60,000 bases of DNA from Chrysomallon squamiferum. Taxonomy: Eukaryota > Mollusca > Gastropoda > Neomphalida > Peltospiridae. Below the pieces are notes generated by a model. It searched no databases, was not told where the DNA came from, and worked only from the letters and a program-made list of their open reading frames with translations. How positions within the stretch are numbered: position 1 is the first letter of the stretch; each line of letters starts with the position of its first letter. The stretch is from contig CM022665.1 of assembly GCA_012295275.1 (NCBI GenBank), forward strand, positions 14,209,976 through 14,269,975. The letters are read 5' to 3'. The translations under genes and the position numbers were made by a program. Positions 38,043 to 50,079 of the stretch are shown piece after piece.

Positions 38043-39498
38043 CCCAGGAAACTTATTGACAAATGAAGGGAGATTCGTGGGTAAACATGGATGAGCTGCT
38101 GATGGTATGTATAACACTTACACCTGGTTACCTAGGATACAGATTGGAATTTTCACCTGTGATGACCTTTTATTACGATACTCCTGAGACACTGAGATAA
38201 TACAGATATAAAAAAAAAAAAATTGTGATTTTTTTAAAGGAATGGAGTGGTTTTGGGATTGTTTGATTTTTAAAAATAAATATTTATTATAATTGTAAAA
38301 TTATTTGTTAATGCTGAAATTTATTATGTACTGGTACGTACACATATATTTTAAGAAGAAATTAAAATCATAATTTAAAATTATACCAGTTAAAGAAGGC
38401 AAAAATAAATTTTATACTGCAGTTTTATTATTATTTAACCATTCTTTCCCTCTTTAGATAAATGAACACATGGACATATTAAACAAATAGTCATCCATCC
38501 ATCCACTAATATATTTAGTACATGTACACACACCCACACATACTAACATACTTCTAGTTACACTCATTTCACAGAAACACTATTTATCTTACATGCACAC
38601 AGAACTATACACACTTTTAACACATATAAAACAGATGTCAAACTGAAATGCTGTGTTAATATAAAAACACAAGTAAATTACAGGTGTTATTATTTTAAAG
38701 AAAAGAAAACAAACAGGTGTTTTCCACATGGTAGGTAACAGACTTGTATCCAAGGAGGGAACTTATCCAGTACATGACCCCATCTCCTTTTTGTTCCTAC
38801 AGGTTTTGGTGTTTTAAAAAAAAATTAATTAAATAATTAAAATTAATTACATCCATTTTATCTCTCCATATTAATTTGTATACTTCATAATTAATCTCTC
38901 CTCATCATGAAATTTATCTACATGACAGTAATCATAAACCACCTCCCCCATTTTCTAAAACTCTGCCCCAGAGAAATCTGCTCCAGTATCTGTGTGAGTG
39001 CTAAAATATCTCAGTACTAACAAAGTATTTCATTATAACACAGAGATCAAACAGATTGTGTTCCAATAAAAATACACACTTATTTACTCTCACTTTGATC
39101 TGTGTGTAGTCAGACAGGATCTAATAGTATGATATATGTGTCACATAAGTAATTTACTTTTATATGAATCTGTTAGTGGTTAGTGACAGATTATTAGCAT
39201 ACAAGGAATTTCCTTTGTTACTGCAGGTCTGTGAGATAAAGGGGAGGAGAATAGGAAAGAATAATATCTCTCTTTAGCAATATTTTCAGTGTCTAATACT
39301 AATGGTTTCTGGATATTAAAATTTCTGGTTGATAAATCTAAAAAAAGAAATTTGCTGCTGTCAATATAAAATTATGGGCTATTTTTTATGAATTAGCAAC
39401 AAAGGATCCCATAGGCAGGAACAGATGTCGAGTTCTTTGATAAACCAGTCAAAGAGCAATGGCTTGAATTAGAAAAAAATGTAATGGTGCATTAGAAA

Positions 39499-39565
39499 GA
39501 ACTGATCCTATGAGCTGTCATATTTCAGCTGGGACCTATGATGTTCAGTTCATACCACTGAGATA
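39499..39565 (-). repeat. tRNA-like SINE head
   Basis: Minus strand: A-box TATCTCAGTGG (39565-39555), one base from the classic TAGCTCAGTGG, and a B-box-like GGATCAGTTC (39508-39499) about 50 bp later. Followed on the same strand by AT-rich DNA. Confidence 0.5.
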
Positions 39566-39598
39566 AGTTCATCCAATCCACTTGACTTCCACCAAAGT

Positions 39599-39628
39599 GG
39601 TTTGATCCTGTAACTGACCAAGCTATAT
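39599..39628 (-). repeat. Truncated tRNA-like SINE head
   Basis: Minus strand: TATAGCTTGGT followed after a short gap by the B-box-like GGATCAAACC. It looks like a copy of the neighbouring SINE-like units with the middle deleted. Confidence 0.35.
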
Positions 39629-39966
39629 GACCAATTACAGTTTGAACTGATGTTTCAACAAATGTTTAAAAAATGACTTAATAATAAGTAAAATAGATAG
39701 AGTGACTGTATATATTATGAATAAATATGTAAATTCTCAACACATTTTATATTACTTTTTATTTTGTTTAATTATAGTGAAAAAAAAACCCACCAAAACC
39801 CCCAGCTACACAATAGATTCAACAGGCTACTTCCACAAACAACCAGCAATTGATATTTTTACATGCACTTTTCCACCTATGCAAAAACCCCACTAACCAC
39901 TGGATTTGACACCTTAAAATATTTGCATGACTTGAACAGGAAGTAATACAGAGGGTGTTCTGAGGA

Positions 39967-40020
39967 GAGTTGATCTTGTGACCTGTCATGCCTCAGGCAT
40001 GTGTTGTGTCACTAAGCTAG
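39967..40020 (-). repeat. tRNA-like SINE head
   Basis: Minus strand: A-box CTAGCTTAGTGAC (40020-40008), with B-box GATCAACTC (39975-39967) downstream. Third unit within 520 bp in the same orientation, suggesting a local cluster or serial insertion. Confidence 0.5.
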
Positions 40021-40702
40021 AGTTATGTTCTTGTTATAAATGATTACCAAGACATTGATATGACACGAACAGATAAGCGTTTCTTTTGTATTCATCACAC
40101 AATGTTCTAAATTTTCATTTTTAAGATATATATATATATTTAACCATTATTATTTTTATTTGAAGTGGTGTACTCAAGTATAGAAAGCATCTCTCAATGT
40201 AATCAAAATATTGCATATCTATGATATTTTTTGTGTTTGTTATTTTTAAAACATAAATTTTGTCATAAATGTTTTGTTTTTTTTCACTTCATGTGACATA
40301 ACTGGACTGTAGATAATAAAAAATGATTAAAATATTTGTATCATTAATAAATCGTTGATGACAGGTTACTGTGGTAAAATTTGATAAAAATATTTTATCT
40401 TCACCTTGCGTACTTGAAATCAACACGTGTAGTTAGGGCTTGGTGTACACTGTAAACACTTATTTTGTGTACTTTGTAATTCAGTATGCATAATATATCT
40501 GAACAGTGACATTGATACTGTTATTATTAATTACAGCACATATCTGATAGGATATACAATAACAGTGATACACTAGAAAAGAATTCAGAGTAATAATTAC
40601 CAAGTTAAGAATGTGCTGTGTGTATTAATATTTACATCAGAGTTTTTGTTTGTTGATAAATAAGGAAATTGAATTTTGAGAGATATTGTGAGAGATTTTG
40701 AG

Positions 40703-40703
<1 letters not shown>

Positions 40704-40762
<59 letters not shown>
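40704..40762. repeat. Compound (AG)n(ACAG)n microsatellite
   Basis: About 18-20 AG units followed by four ACAG units. Confidence 0.9.
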
Positions 40763-40763
<1 letters not shown>

Positions 40764-42476
40764 GTATTATACATGGGTCAGCTGTCTTATTCATTACAAT
40801 GTAAAGAATGAAATTCATAATAATAAAGTGTGTCTCAATTTCATTCTATTTTTCTCTGTTTCTCTCTGTATGTACCTGTCTAGAAAAAAGAATCCAACTA
40901 CAAAATCCAATACGTACAAATTATAGGCCCTATATCAAAAAAATTTAATAAATAAATAAAAAAAACAACAACAACAACAACAACAATAAAAAAAATGAAA
41001 AAACCCCCACAACATCAGAAACAGAAAAAGAAAAATGTTCCCATGCTTTAAGTGTTTTGTACAAGTGTCAGTACAGTCTAACATCTCATTAATTAGAATG
41101 TGAAACTTTGGTCCCACAACAAAAACATTCACTTGTATGTGTCACAGTGATGTATGGAAGTCTTTCTGTAGACAACACATCATCATTTGTAACAGGTTAA
41201 CACAGGGTTAACAACAAAGTCTTGATCAGAAATACATACATTATCTTAACTAAGATTAGTGAAGAAGATTTTTTTTTTTAAATATGAAGAAAAAAAAAGA
41301 TGAAAAAGAGGAAAGAAAAATCATAAACTATTGAAGAAAAATGAGAAAGAAAAAAAACCTCTAAACCTCTAAACCCACCAAAAATCTATATTAAAACAGG
41401 AAAAATAAATAAAAAAATAAAATAAAATAGAATAACCCCCCACAAACAAGTAACAAATATAAAGTTAAAAAAATAAAAAATAAAAAAATATAAAAAAAAA
41501 AAAATGTTATTTAAAATTCAGATGTTTTCTTTATCTGTCTTAAAAATATATTTGAATTCTTATTTGAAATGTAGGAGACTGCAACTCAGTGATAGAATGT
41601 TTCCATGAGGCATCCTTGTGTGTCCTTTTCACTACTTCCATTTCCACCCAGTGAAAACACAAAAACACACACATACACAAACATGGATTATACTTTTGTT
41701 GCAAGATCATTTTTAAAAATCACTAGTTCTGTTTAGTAACTGTAGCCCCTAAAACAGTTATCATGAATTTCCACTCTCAAAGATTATTATTTAGAAAAGT
41801 CATGTTTATTTTTTATGCATAAACCAGCAAAACTTAAAATGCTTATATTGTAAATGTGACGTAAATAATTTTAGAAGAATACATTTATTTACAAAAATTA
41901 AATAAAAGAATAAAATAATAACAATAACAGAAATAATAACAACAATAACAACAAAAACAACATCAACATCAATAATAATCAATTCATTTAATACTAAAAT
42001 CATTATTAATACTGCTATTAAATAACGAACCTGAAGTAAATTATTAATCTTTTCATGATCTGTACCATAATTCAAAGAAAGGAAATTTGTATTTATGATA
42101 CATAATTCAGTGAAATGATTTTCTTTTTGATTTCTTCCACCATGAATTCAGATTCATCTGTCAAGAAAGGAAAATGTGAGACAGAAAGAAGTTAATTCTT
42201 TAGAAAGATTTCAACACACGTACCAAAAGCCAATGTTCCTGAATGAAAGTGTAATAGAAATTGTAGGTTTATATAAAAAACATAATTATATAGTGTTATG
42301 GTTCACCCAGTAAATCTGATGATTTTGCCAAAAAAAAAAAAAAAAGAAGTGTATATATTACTTGTTATACAGTTTGTTCATAAAGTGAACATTTTTAATG
42401 AAAGCAATTTTTTTTGAACTTGTATGAACCTTGGTGATCAAACAAACAAATATAAGAAAAAAGTGAGCCTAAGAAT

Positions 42477-42502
42477 AAATAAATAAATAAATAAATAAAT
42501 AA
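42477..42502. repeat. (AAAT)n microsatellite
   Basis: About six units. A 24-bp poly(A) lies at 42626-42649. Confidence 0.85.
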
Positions 42503-43030
42503 AAAGATAGACAGAAAGATAAATATATAAAAACAACAATAGGTAAATGAAAAAAATTGATTGATTCTTTTAGTTAAGTAATACAAATGTTTCCAAAATT
42601 TCAACATATTATTATTTGCAAATTTAAAAAAAAAAAAAAAAAAAAAAAAGATTTCTGTTTGTATTACACATTTAAAATATACTAATCACAACAAATTAAT
42701 GAATTTCAAATTACTGTTTCAAAGGAAGAAATATTTTTATTTAAAGATGCACTCAACATATTTTAAATCTACAATTAAACAGCAATATAAAGACCAAAGA
42801 GAGAACCAGAGAAGAACCTTACTGATAACAACTGATGATCTATTTTCTTTTTTATTAACAGCAAAACACATAAAATCAAATTTTATTATTATTATGACAC
42901 TAACACTTATCAAGAACTATAATGGGGAATACAGCATCACTTCTTGGTAAATAATGACACAACAATAATGGATAAAAAGAAAGTTGATTACAAATGTCAA
43001 AAAAACACTGTAAGATCATCAGGTTTTTAC

Positions 43031-43601
43031 TCACAGAAACAACTGAGACTTTTTAAAACTGTGGACTGCATTGTGACTATGAATTTCCTTTTTCATGTTA
43101 ACACTTTTCATATATAACTTGGGTAAAATGGGGACACATCTGGCGTTGAGTAAATAAAAATACAAATCAACAGCTATGAGCCATGGCCAAGCTTGAATTT
43201 TGATGGAATAATCTTGTATTCCATCCTTCAAAGGCTGAAATAGTGTTTCCATGTCACTGGGAGAAACATAAAACAGTACAGCTCCAGAGGTAATAGTCAT
43301 GAGACCCCTACCTTTTTGTGACTAGCATAGCTTTTTTAGTAGGTATGACACTTTTCATATGGCACTGAAATTCTGAAATCCAAAACATTTCAAGTCCCAC
43401 GTATTCTGGATGCGGGATCTTCTTTCTGTGTATCTTTTTCTGGAGATAAGATGCTGTGTTAATCTGCCCCTTACTTTTTTTACTTAGTGTATCTTCAGTC
43501 AGATATGTTTTTCTTTCAAAACCGAAATGAAGAGCAAAAGAAAAAAAGAAAACAAAGTGAGAAGAAAATGGACAATATACTTGACTCATTGCTAACCTCA
43601 A
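43031..43601 (-). pseudogene. Unrecognised open segment, possibly a decayed coding repeat
   Basis: Two abutting minus-strand frames (43601-43308 and 43300-43031) are open for 97 and 89 codons. They have ordinary rather than low-complexity composition, for example PHPEYVGLEMFWISEFQCHM and YVSPSDMETLFQPLKDGIQD. They lie in different frames, as if one ORF had been broken near 43300. No catalytic motif or family recognised. It could be part of an old transposon or chance. Confidence 0.2.
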
Positions 43602-45248
43602 TAAACATGTCAGTAAGATATTTTAAAGAAGAGAAAATGATAGAGAGAGATAAAGAGACAATGCAGAGGGGAGTAAAAGAAGAAAAAAAAGACAGAATAC
43701 ATAAATTTTGAAAATTAAAACAGATATTATCTTACACCAAGAAGAATGCAATGATTTTCACCGAGTTTTAAATAAGTGAGAGATGGATTTGTGAAATGTG
43801 CGATCTGTGATTAAAAACAAATAATAAAAATAAAAATCAGAAAAACCTTTTTATCAATTTATTTATTTTAAAAAAAAAAATTAGTTTTCAGTTGTGTTAT
43901 TGCAACATTTTATATATGTAATATATATATTTATTTACTTAAGGCTTCAGGATACATGTCTATGCTAATCATATTATTATCTAATATTTGTTTTCATGTG
44001 TTCTTATTGCATTATTTATTAACATAAGTTGATCTTTCCACGTATTGAATACTTATTATTTACATTTTTTTTTTTTTTTTCTAAATTATTTTTCAATATC
44101 TGTTCATTTTTTTTCTTCTGAATTTAATATTTATTAATTAATAAACTTTTACACCTTTTCTTTACAGCATTTTATGTTCATATCATTAATTTATTATGTT
44201 AGTCCCAGACACATGTCATTTTATTTAGCTGTCATATTTACTGTCACTTCTTATCTCAGATAACATTGCAAAATATCATATAACAGATATATCTCTCTCA
44301 GAGACTGTTCCCGTTTCAATAACAATCTTGAATTTATGATTTATGTAATATTTGGTTTAATTCAATCAAAAAAAAAAAAAAAAAGGAAAGAGAAAGAACA
44401 ATTCAAATGTTTTTGTAATGGGTACAAGCTTTGACTTTATATCATGAAAATTATAATGAAAGTTATCATTCTTTGCTGTATTTCCTATTAAAATCAAAAT
44501 AATGGATCAACTAATTTATGACATGTTTTCATTACAAAAATTGCTCAAATGTGTCTTTTGGGGGCACATCCTCTGATAGCCAGACTTATTTATTTGACAA
44601 GAATTTAAATATTAAATATGTAAGAGTCAAATATAAAAACACATTAAAATCATCTTGCACACACATTGTTGGTACACTTCAAACTTTACTAGAAACTTTC
44701 AAATATACCTCACTGCTTACAAAAAAAGTGTACCCACTGCAAGGCATAGGTAGTTTTCTCTCTTTACCTGCATGATCCTTTACCATATGTATGATGCCAA
44801 ATAAAATTATGTAAAACACAGGGAATTTAATATATTTTTAGTTCTCAAAGGCTATTTATATTCAGTTGTTAGATGAAATTTTTTTCTAAAATAAAAAGGT
44901 TCAGGTTGTTTTCAGAAATATTATATTACAGTCCTTTTTTTTTTTTTAGTTATAAAACATTTTACTAATCGGAATGGTAAAGGATATGAAAAAATATACG
45001 GACAAAAAAAGAAAAAGAAGAAGAATCCCAAAAAACAAAACAAAGAGAAGTAGGAAATAAAGATGAAAGAAAATACCAAAACAACAAAAAAGAAGAAATA
45101 AATAAATGAAAAAAAGAACAAAAATGTAAAGTGAAACAATTGCTTAAAATTTAACATTAAAAAAAAAGAAGAAGAAGAAAAAAAGGAAATAAAATGAAAA
45201 TAAATACAAAAAAACAAACATACATAAAACGTTATTAAAAACTGAAAC

Positions 45249-45253
<5 letters not shown>

Positions 45254-45280
<27 letters not shown>
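45254..45280. repeat. (AT)n microsatellite
   Basis: About 13 AT units, just left of the CpG boundary. Confidence 0.9.
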
Positions 45281-45285
<5 letters not shown>

Positions 45286-46053
45286 TACAGTTCTCGAATA
45301 AAGAATTTGACATAATGATGTATGTGTAGTTGTCAAACAACACAAAACATACAGTATTAAACTTTGGTGCAGGAAGTGAAAGAAATACTACAATTATCTC
45401 AACACACGAGAATTCAGGAAAAGACGGTCTCGGTTTTATCCTGTTCTATTTCACTGGCTAAAGGTTCTTACACTTGTTGGCCATAAAAACATGACATAAA
45501 CTTTTCACTTCCACGATGTTCTGGCCGTTTTAAACTTTTTGACCCCTGAAACAAGGAAAAGTGGAAAGTTTTGTGGCAGAGTAGATACTCGGATACTTGA
45601 AAAACGGTGAATAAACCCATAAACATCTTGAGTGACGCACCATTAATTTTGTCGTAATATAGATCAATTCAAATCCATAGTAAGACACAATGTAATATCG
45701 CAGTGATCTGCATGATAATAATACCAGGAGAAAGACGTAGAATTTAAAAAAAAAAAAAAAAAAATCGCAGTAATTTATTTGTTGACAGTACATGAAAGGA
45801 GAGAATATATTATTTTTAAGAAGAGTTTTATTTTTTGTTAAAATTGCAGTTGTTGCATAAACAGGTACAAAATACAAAATGTACGTACTGAAATCTTTTG
45901 ACACCATTAACAATATATATATTCAACAGTAAAAAAGGTAAAGTAAATTTAAATTAGATAATTAACCGATGATAACAGACACTTCAGAATACATTAGCAT
46001 TTGGCAGCATAGACAAATAATAACAAACAACAACAACAATAACAACAATAATA

Positions 46054-47525
46054 TACTCTAACAAAAAAGAAACGCAAAAGAAGATTTTTTGACATTGGGA
46101 ATATCTTTCTAATGGATCAATAGAATGTTCACATTTTACACACACTTTCGCAATTCATTAATATTGATGGTATTTCATTGAAAAGGTTAAAGTTCAAGCT
46201 ATAACAGTATAATATAAATATCTTTTGTGCCCACCATGGTAGTCCAGAACTGTCTGAGATCTCCTTCCCATGTCAGTAATGACATTACGAATTACACCTT
46301 GTGGAATGGTGGCCCACTCTGTCTGTAGTAATAATGCCAGCTGAGCATGATTCTGTGGCTGTGGTTGATGCTGCCTCAGTCGTCTATCCAACTTGTCCCA
46401 TAAATGCTCTATAGGGTTCAAAACCAGAGATTTAGAGGGCCAGGGCAGGACCTGAATGTTATTGTTTTGTAGGTACGCTGTTGTGAGTCTGGCTGTATGG
46501 AGTCTCGCATTGTTGTGCTGGAATACAGCATTACCATTATTCATTATGTGGCTGCAAAATTTCATCTCGGTATCTCTGTGCCATTAAGTTGCCTTGGATG
46601 TGAACCAGGTTGGTCCTGCCAGTGTATGAGATTGCTGCCCACACCATTACACTACCACCGCCAAATCTGTCCACTTCCTGTATGCAGTTTGCAGCAAAAC
46701 GTTCACCACGACGTCTGTAAACTCGACATCTTCCAACAGCTCGATGAAGCAGACATCAAGCCTCGTCACTAAACCAGACAGTTCTCCATCGTAACTGAGG
46801 CCAGACTCTGTGCACTCGACACCACTGACGTCGTAGTTGACGATGTTGTTGATCAAAACCACTCTTCTTACGGGCCGTCTGGCTCGAATTAGTGCTTCGC
46901 GTAAACGATTGCGCACTGTGCATAGCCGATATTCTACGCAGACCTGGTATTGCTGAAGCAGTAGAGGTTGCCGTGGTGGTTCTTTCCCGTAGATGAAGTA
47001 CTCGTATGTAGCGGTCCTGGGCCCTGGTGGTTACACGTGGTCTACCTTATCTGGGACGGTCACATGTTGTTTGGTGTTGCTGGAACCGATACCACAATCT
47101 CAAGATGGTGCTTGGAGATACATAGAACACCCGGACAACGGCCGAGAACGATTCGCCAGCTTGTAAATGGCCGATGGCGTTGTTTCGTTGCGGTTCACTC
47201 AGTCGTGGCATTTGTTTGATGTTGGGTCAGAACAAAAATAACGAACATAAGTATTCGAAAACCTTATATTTTTATAACCCTCGTATTCAAGTTTGATGTG
47301 CCGCACGTGCACATGCACTGGTAACGTGGTTTGCATGCGGGGACGTTTTGGCTAATAAACACGATCATAGCCTTTATTCTGTGTTACCTGCTTCTTGGCG
47401 ACAGTGAAAAAAGCTATACTTTGAATCACCAAATGTCATTTATATTCATAGTTTGTGCATCGATATGTGTCAGTTTACAATAGTTATCTAAGAAATGAAC
47501 CATTTTGCTTTCTTTTTTGGGAGTA
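46054..47525 (-). mobile_element. Tc1-like DNA transposon, full length but inactive
   Basis: A 1.47 kb element has imperfect terminal inverted repeats. The left end is TACTCTAACAAAAAAGAAAC and the inverted right end begins TACTCCCAAAAAAGAAAGC. Both ends are flanked by TA (46052-46053 and 47526-47527), the Tc1/mariner target duplication. The interior carries a broken transposase on the minus strand. Size, ends and target agree with Tc1-type cut-and-paste elements. It sits between short AAC/AAT-type repeats in the CpG-normal domain. Confidence 0.85.
46194..47211 (-). pseudogene. Tc1-like transposase pseudogene
   Basis: The reading starts at an ATG at 47211 with a helix-turn-helix region (PRLSEPQRNNAIGHLQAGE, then FYVSPSTILRLW) and ends at TGA (46196-46194). 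The DDE domain is recognisable: FSDEA near 46768, a VYRRRGERFAANC stretch, QEVDRFGGGSVMVWAAIS, FQHNNARLHTAR, and SLVLNPIEHLWDKLDRRLRQ. It is broken in several ways. Stops include a TAA after the DRPR segment and a TGA directly after FSDEA. The homologous segments lie in different frames (RNRLREALIRARRP is offset from both its neighbours), and the total length of 1018 bp is not a multiple of 3. The second catalytic aspartate of the DDE triad is replaced (HNNA where the family has HDNA), so it would be inactive even if repaired. The last 123 codons are open. Confidence 0.9.
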
Positions 47526-48096
47526 TATAATAATAATAATAATAAACAATAATTTCGTGACGTCATTATAACGGATTTACAAGGCATATTTGTTAATTTC
47601 TTTGTATTTTATATTCGCAATATCTTCTTGCCTATCTGTCTGTTGGTTTCAATTTTTTAATATGTTATTATTTTGTCGAGAATTGTATGATAACACCCCA
47701 CTCTAAACTTACACCACTCACTACATTCTGAACTGGTGCTAAACAAATAAAAGCATTTTGCAGATTAAGTTAATAACATTAAACAGCTCAAACAATAGTG
47801 TGACGTCACTACAATGGATCAGTAAGGTATGATGTAAATTTGTTCGTTTCTTTGTTTTTGTATTGTTATTTTGTAATTTTGTTCTCTCTCTCTCTCTCTC
47901 TCTCTAAATATATTATGAAATGGTGATGGTATCAGTTACCTATGTAATTCAGTATAAAAATTAAAGAACAGAATGTACCTGAATAAAACATGAAACAGTG
48001 AAATGCACCATCATCTCGTAATTCCATTTGCTTTTTAATGTCAAATCATCTTATAAATATTGTTATTAGTTTGTTGTTTTATTTATTTTACTTTTT

Positions 48097-48231
<135 letters not shown>

Positions 48232-48798
48232 AAGCATTGGAATGTTCTTAAATTCTTGTTATTAATAAAAGTATGTTTGAATATAAACTGTCATTTCTAG
48301 ATTTCGTAATTTGTTTTTGAACAACACAACCAAAACATTGTAAAAAATTAAAGAGTTTTATTTTTGTTTCAGTATTTATTTTCTTTGATTTTTTTCCCCC
48401 TTTTATTTATTTATTTATTGTTTTTTATTATTATTATTTTTTTTTATTTTTTTGTTCTTTTTTGTTATTTTTTTTTTTTTATTATTATTATTTTATTGTT
48501 ATTATTTTGTTGTTTTTTTGCATACGGTTAACTATGCAAAATTTCCTGTCAATGCCATATTTGTTTTGAAAAGGAAGCCAAGTATCCATATCAGAATATT
48601 TGCCCAGGTTATTTTTTTTTCTTTATAAAAATCGACAGGTGACAAAACGTGACAATAACAGCAAAAACAAAATAACACAAAATCCTTTTTACTGAACAAA
48701 AATTCTTAAAGACTATTTATAATTAAAGAGGAAAATATAATAATTTAAGTATTTCTTTTAGTATTATTTTATAATAATTATTACCTTTTTAAAAGAAT

Positions 48799-48799
<1 letters not shown>

Positions 48800-48832
<33 letters not shown>
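48800..48832. repeat. (AAC)n microsatellite
   Basis: Eleven AAC units, followed by A-rich low-complexity DNA to about 48935. Confidence 0.9.
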
Positions 48833-48833
<1 letters not shown>

Positions 48834-50044
48834 AAAAAATATGAAAAAATATATCAAATTATAAATTATAAAAAAAAAAATAATAAACAAAATAAAATAT
48901 AATAATAGTAACAACAACAATAAATAAATAAACAAATTATAGACTGAGAATAATCTCCTATACCATTTTAGAAGGTTTTTTCAAGAACGATATCAAAATA
49001 ATTAATAAAGCAAGGCGTTAGCTGCAGACGTCATTATTGTTAATCACGCGTAGCAGGACTTGGCAGTTTTTAAGGAGATAATTAATACGGCTTTGTTAAT
49101 CAAGCATTTTGCTAGTGAATATCGAACAATATAAGTTGTTCACGGTTTACACAACAATGTGTTCAATTATTTTTAATAATTTCTTTAATACAGGGTTTGT
49201 AACCAAATTACACTGTTTTAATGGATGAAAATATTTTATTTCTCCACTTTACACAATTTACACAAAGGTGAACATACATAATAATATATGTAACATAACT
49301 GTTTATAATTTATCGAATGAAGCCAAAGAATTACTTACAAACGATAGAACCTTAGTAAACATTATCATGATTATTATTTTATTTTTCTATTTGAGATTGT
49401 CTTCCCTTTTTGATTGTACGTACTTTTTTGGTTTAGTGCAACTAAAATTAATGTATCTTTTCCCCGAGTAGCTATATGTCAGTGTGGTATCCTATTGGTT
49501 TTAATCTATATTCCACTGACGTAAACCCAGCTCTAAAACAAGTTCGTTGAAGTAACCTTGTGAAGGTTTACTTAGTACTGAATTGTTATGTTAAATCATA
49601 CAGCATACTTTATTACATGTAATTCGAATATCTGTCGATAAGACGCTCGCACTAAATGTAATGGAATATTACTTATTTTTATTTAACAAAACCGTCAATT
49701 CAGACGCACCCCATACAAACACGTCTGTATCCTCCCTGTAGTGATGAGTTAATGTCGGGTTATAACCTACTGAGGTTTCATTTCTTTAACCTCAAAGAAA
49801 AACCTCTATTAAATTAATCAGTGTCAAAACTAATTCGACTAGCGATTTGTTATATTCAGTTGTATTTTCCTCCATTCATTTTGGTTCATTTACTCAGCAA
49901 CAGTCAATATTCCAGTTCCCGCCAATCTCCGTCAAGTTGATAGGTCTGAGGTATTTTCATTATTACCCATGTTTACCTGTTCCTATTCAACCAAATACAG
50001 TTTTATCATGTCCAGTACATTTACAGCATTCTAGGTCAATACTT

Positions 50045-50079
50045 ATGTCAATAAGTTTCTGGCGACTTTGTAATTACAG
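50045..50079 (+). CDS. Speculative first coding exon of a small plus-strand membrane protein
   Basis: A plus-strand open frame runs into a perfect donor (TTACAG/GTAAGT), ending in phase 2. The last in-frame ATG before it is at 50045 (MSISFWRLCNY). The same frame is open back to 49847 and contains a good acceptor (TTCATTTACTCAG, exon from 49898), so the exon could start earlier. Its phase fits the candidate exon at 53093. No homology recognised; the support is splice consensus and phase only. Confidence 0.17.

Larger units (their letters stand above)
35187..45350 (-). other. Upstream intron or 5' part of the lectin gene body, no recognised exon
   Basis: The exon at 34948-35186 starts with 2 nt of a split codon and lacks a signal peptide, so at least one upstream exon exists. 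I did not find a convincing one here. The block remains CpG-poor like the rest of the gene body up to about 45.35 kb. It contains SINE-like heads at 39.5-40.0 kb, a 170-bp-period repeat at 37.8-38.0 kb, (AG)n tracts at 37.4 and 40.7 kb, a perfect DR1-like site at 36.91 kb and an unrecognised ORF pair at 43.0-43.6 kb. Confidence 0.5.

Noticed and set aside
44921-45343. 140-codon minus-strand Phe-rich ORF
   Set aside because: Comes from A-rich plus-strand DNA and an (AT)n tract; no start context or domain.
45530-45913. 127-codon minus-strand ORF at the CpG boundary
   Set aside because: Includes a poly(A)-derived Phe run; unrecognised. Worth a transcript check but no positive evidence beyond length.
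46497-47219. Plus-strand ORFs inside the Tc1-like element
   Set aside because: Antisense shadows of the transposase.
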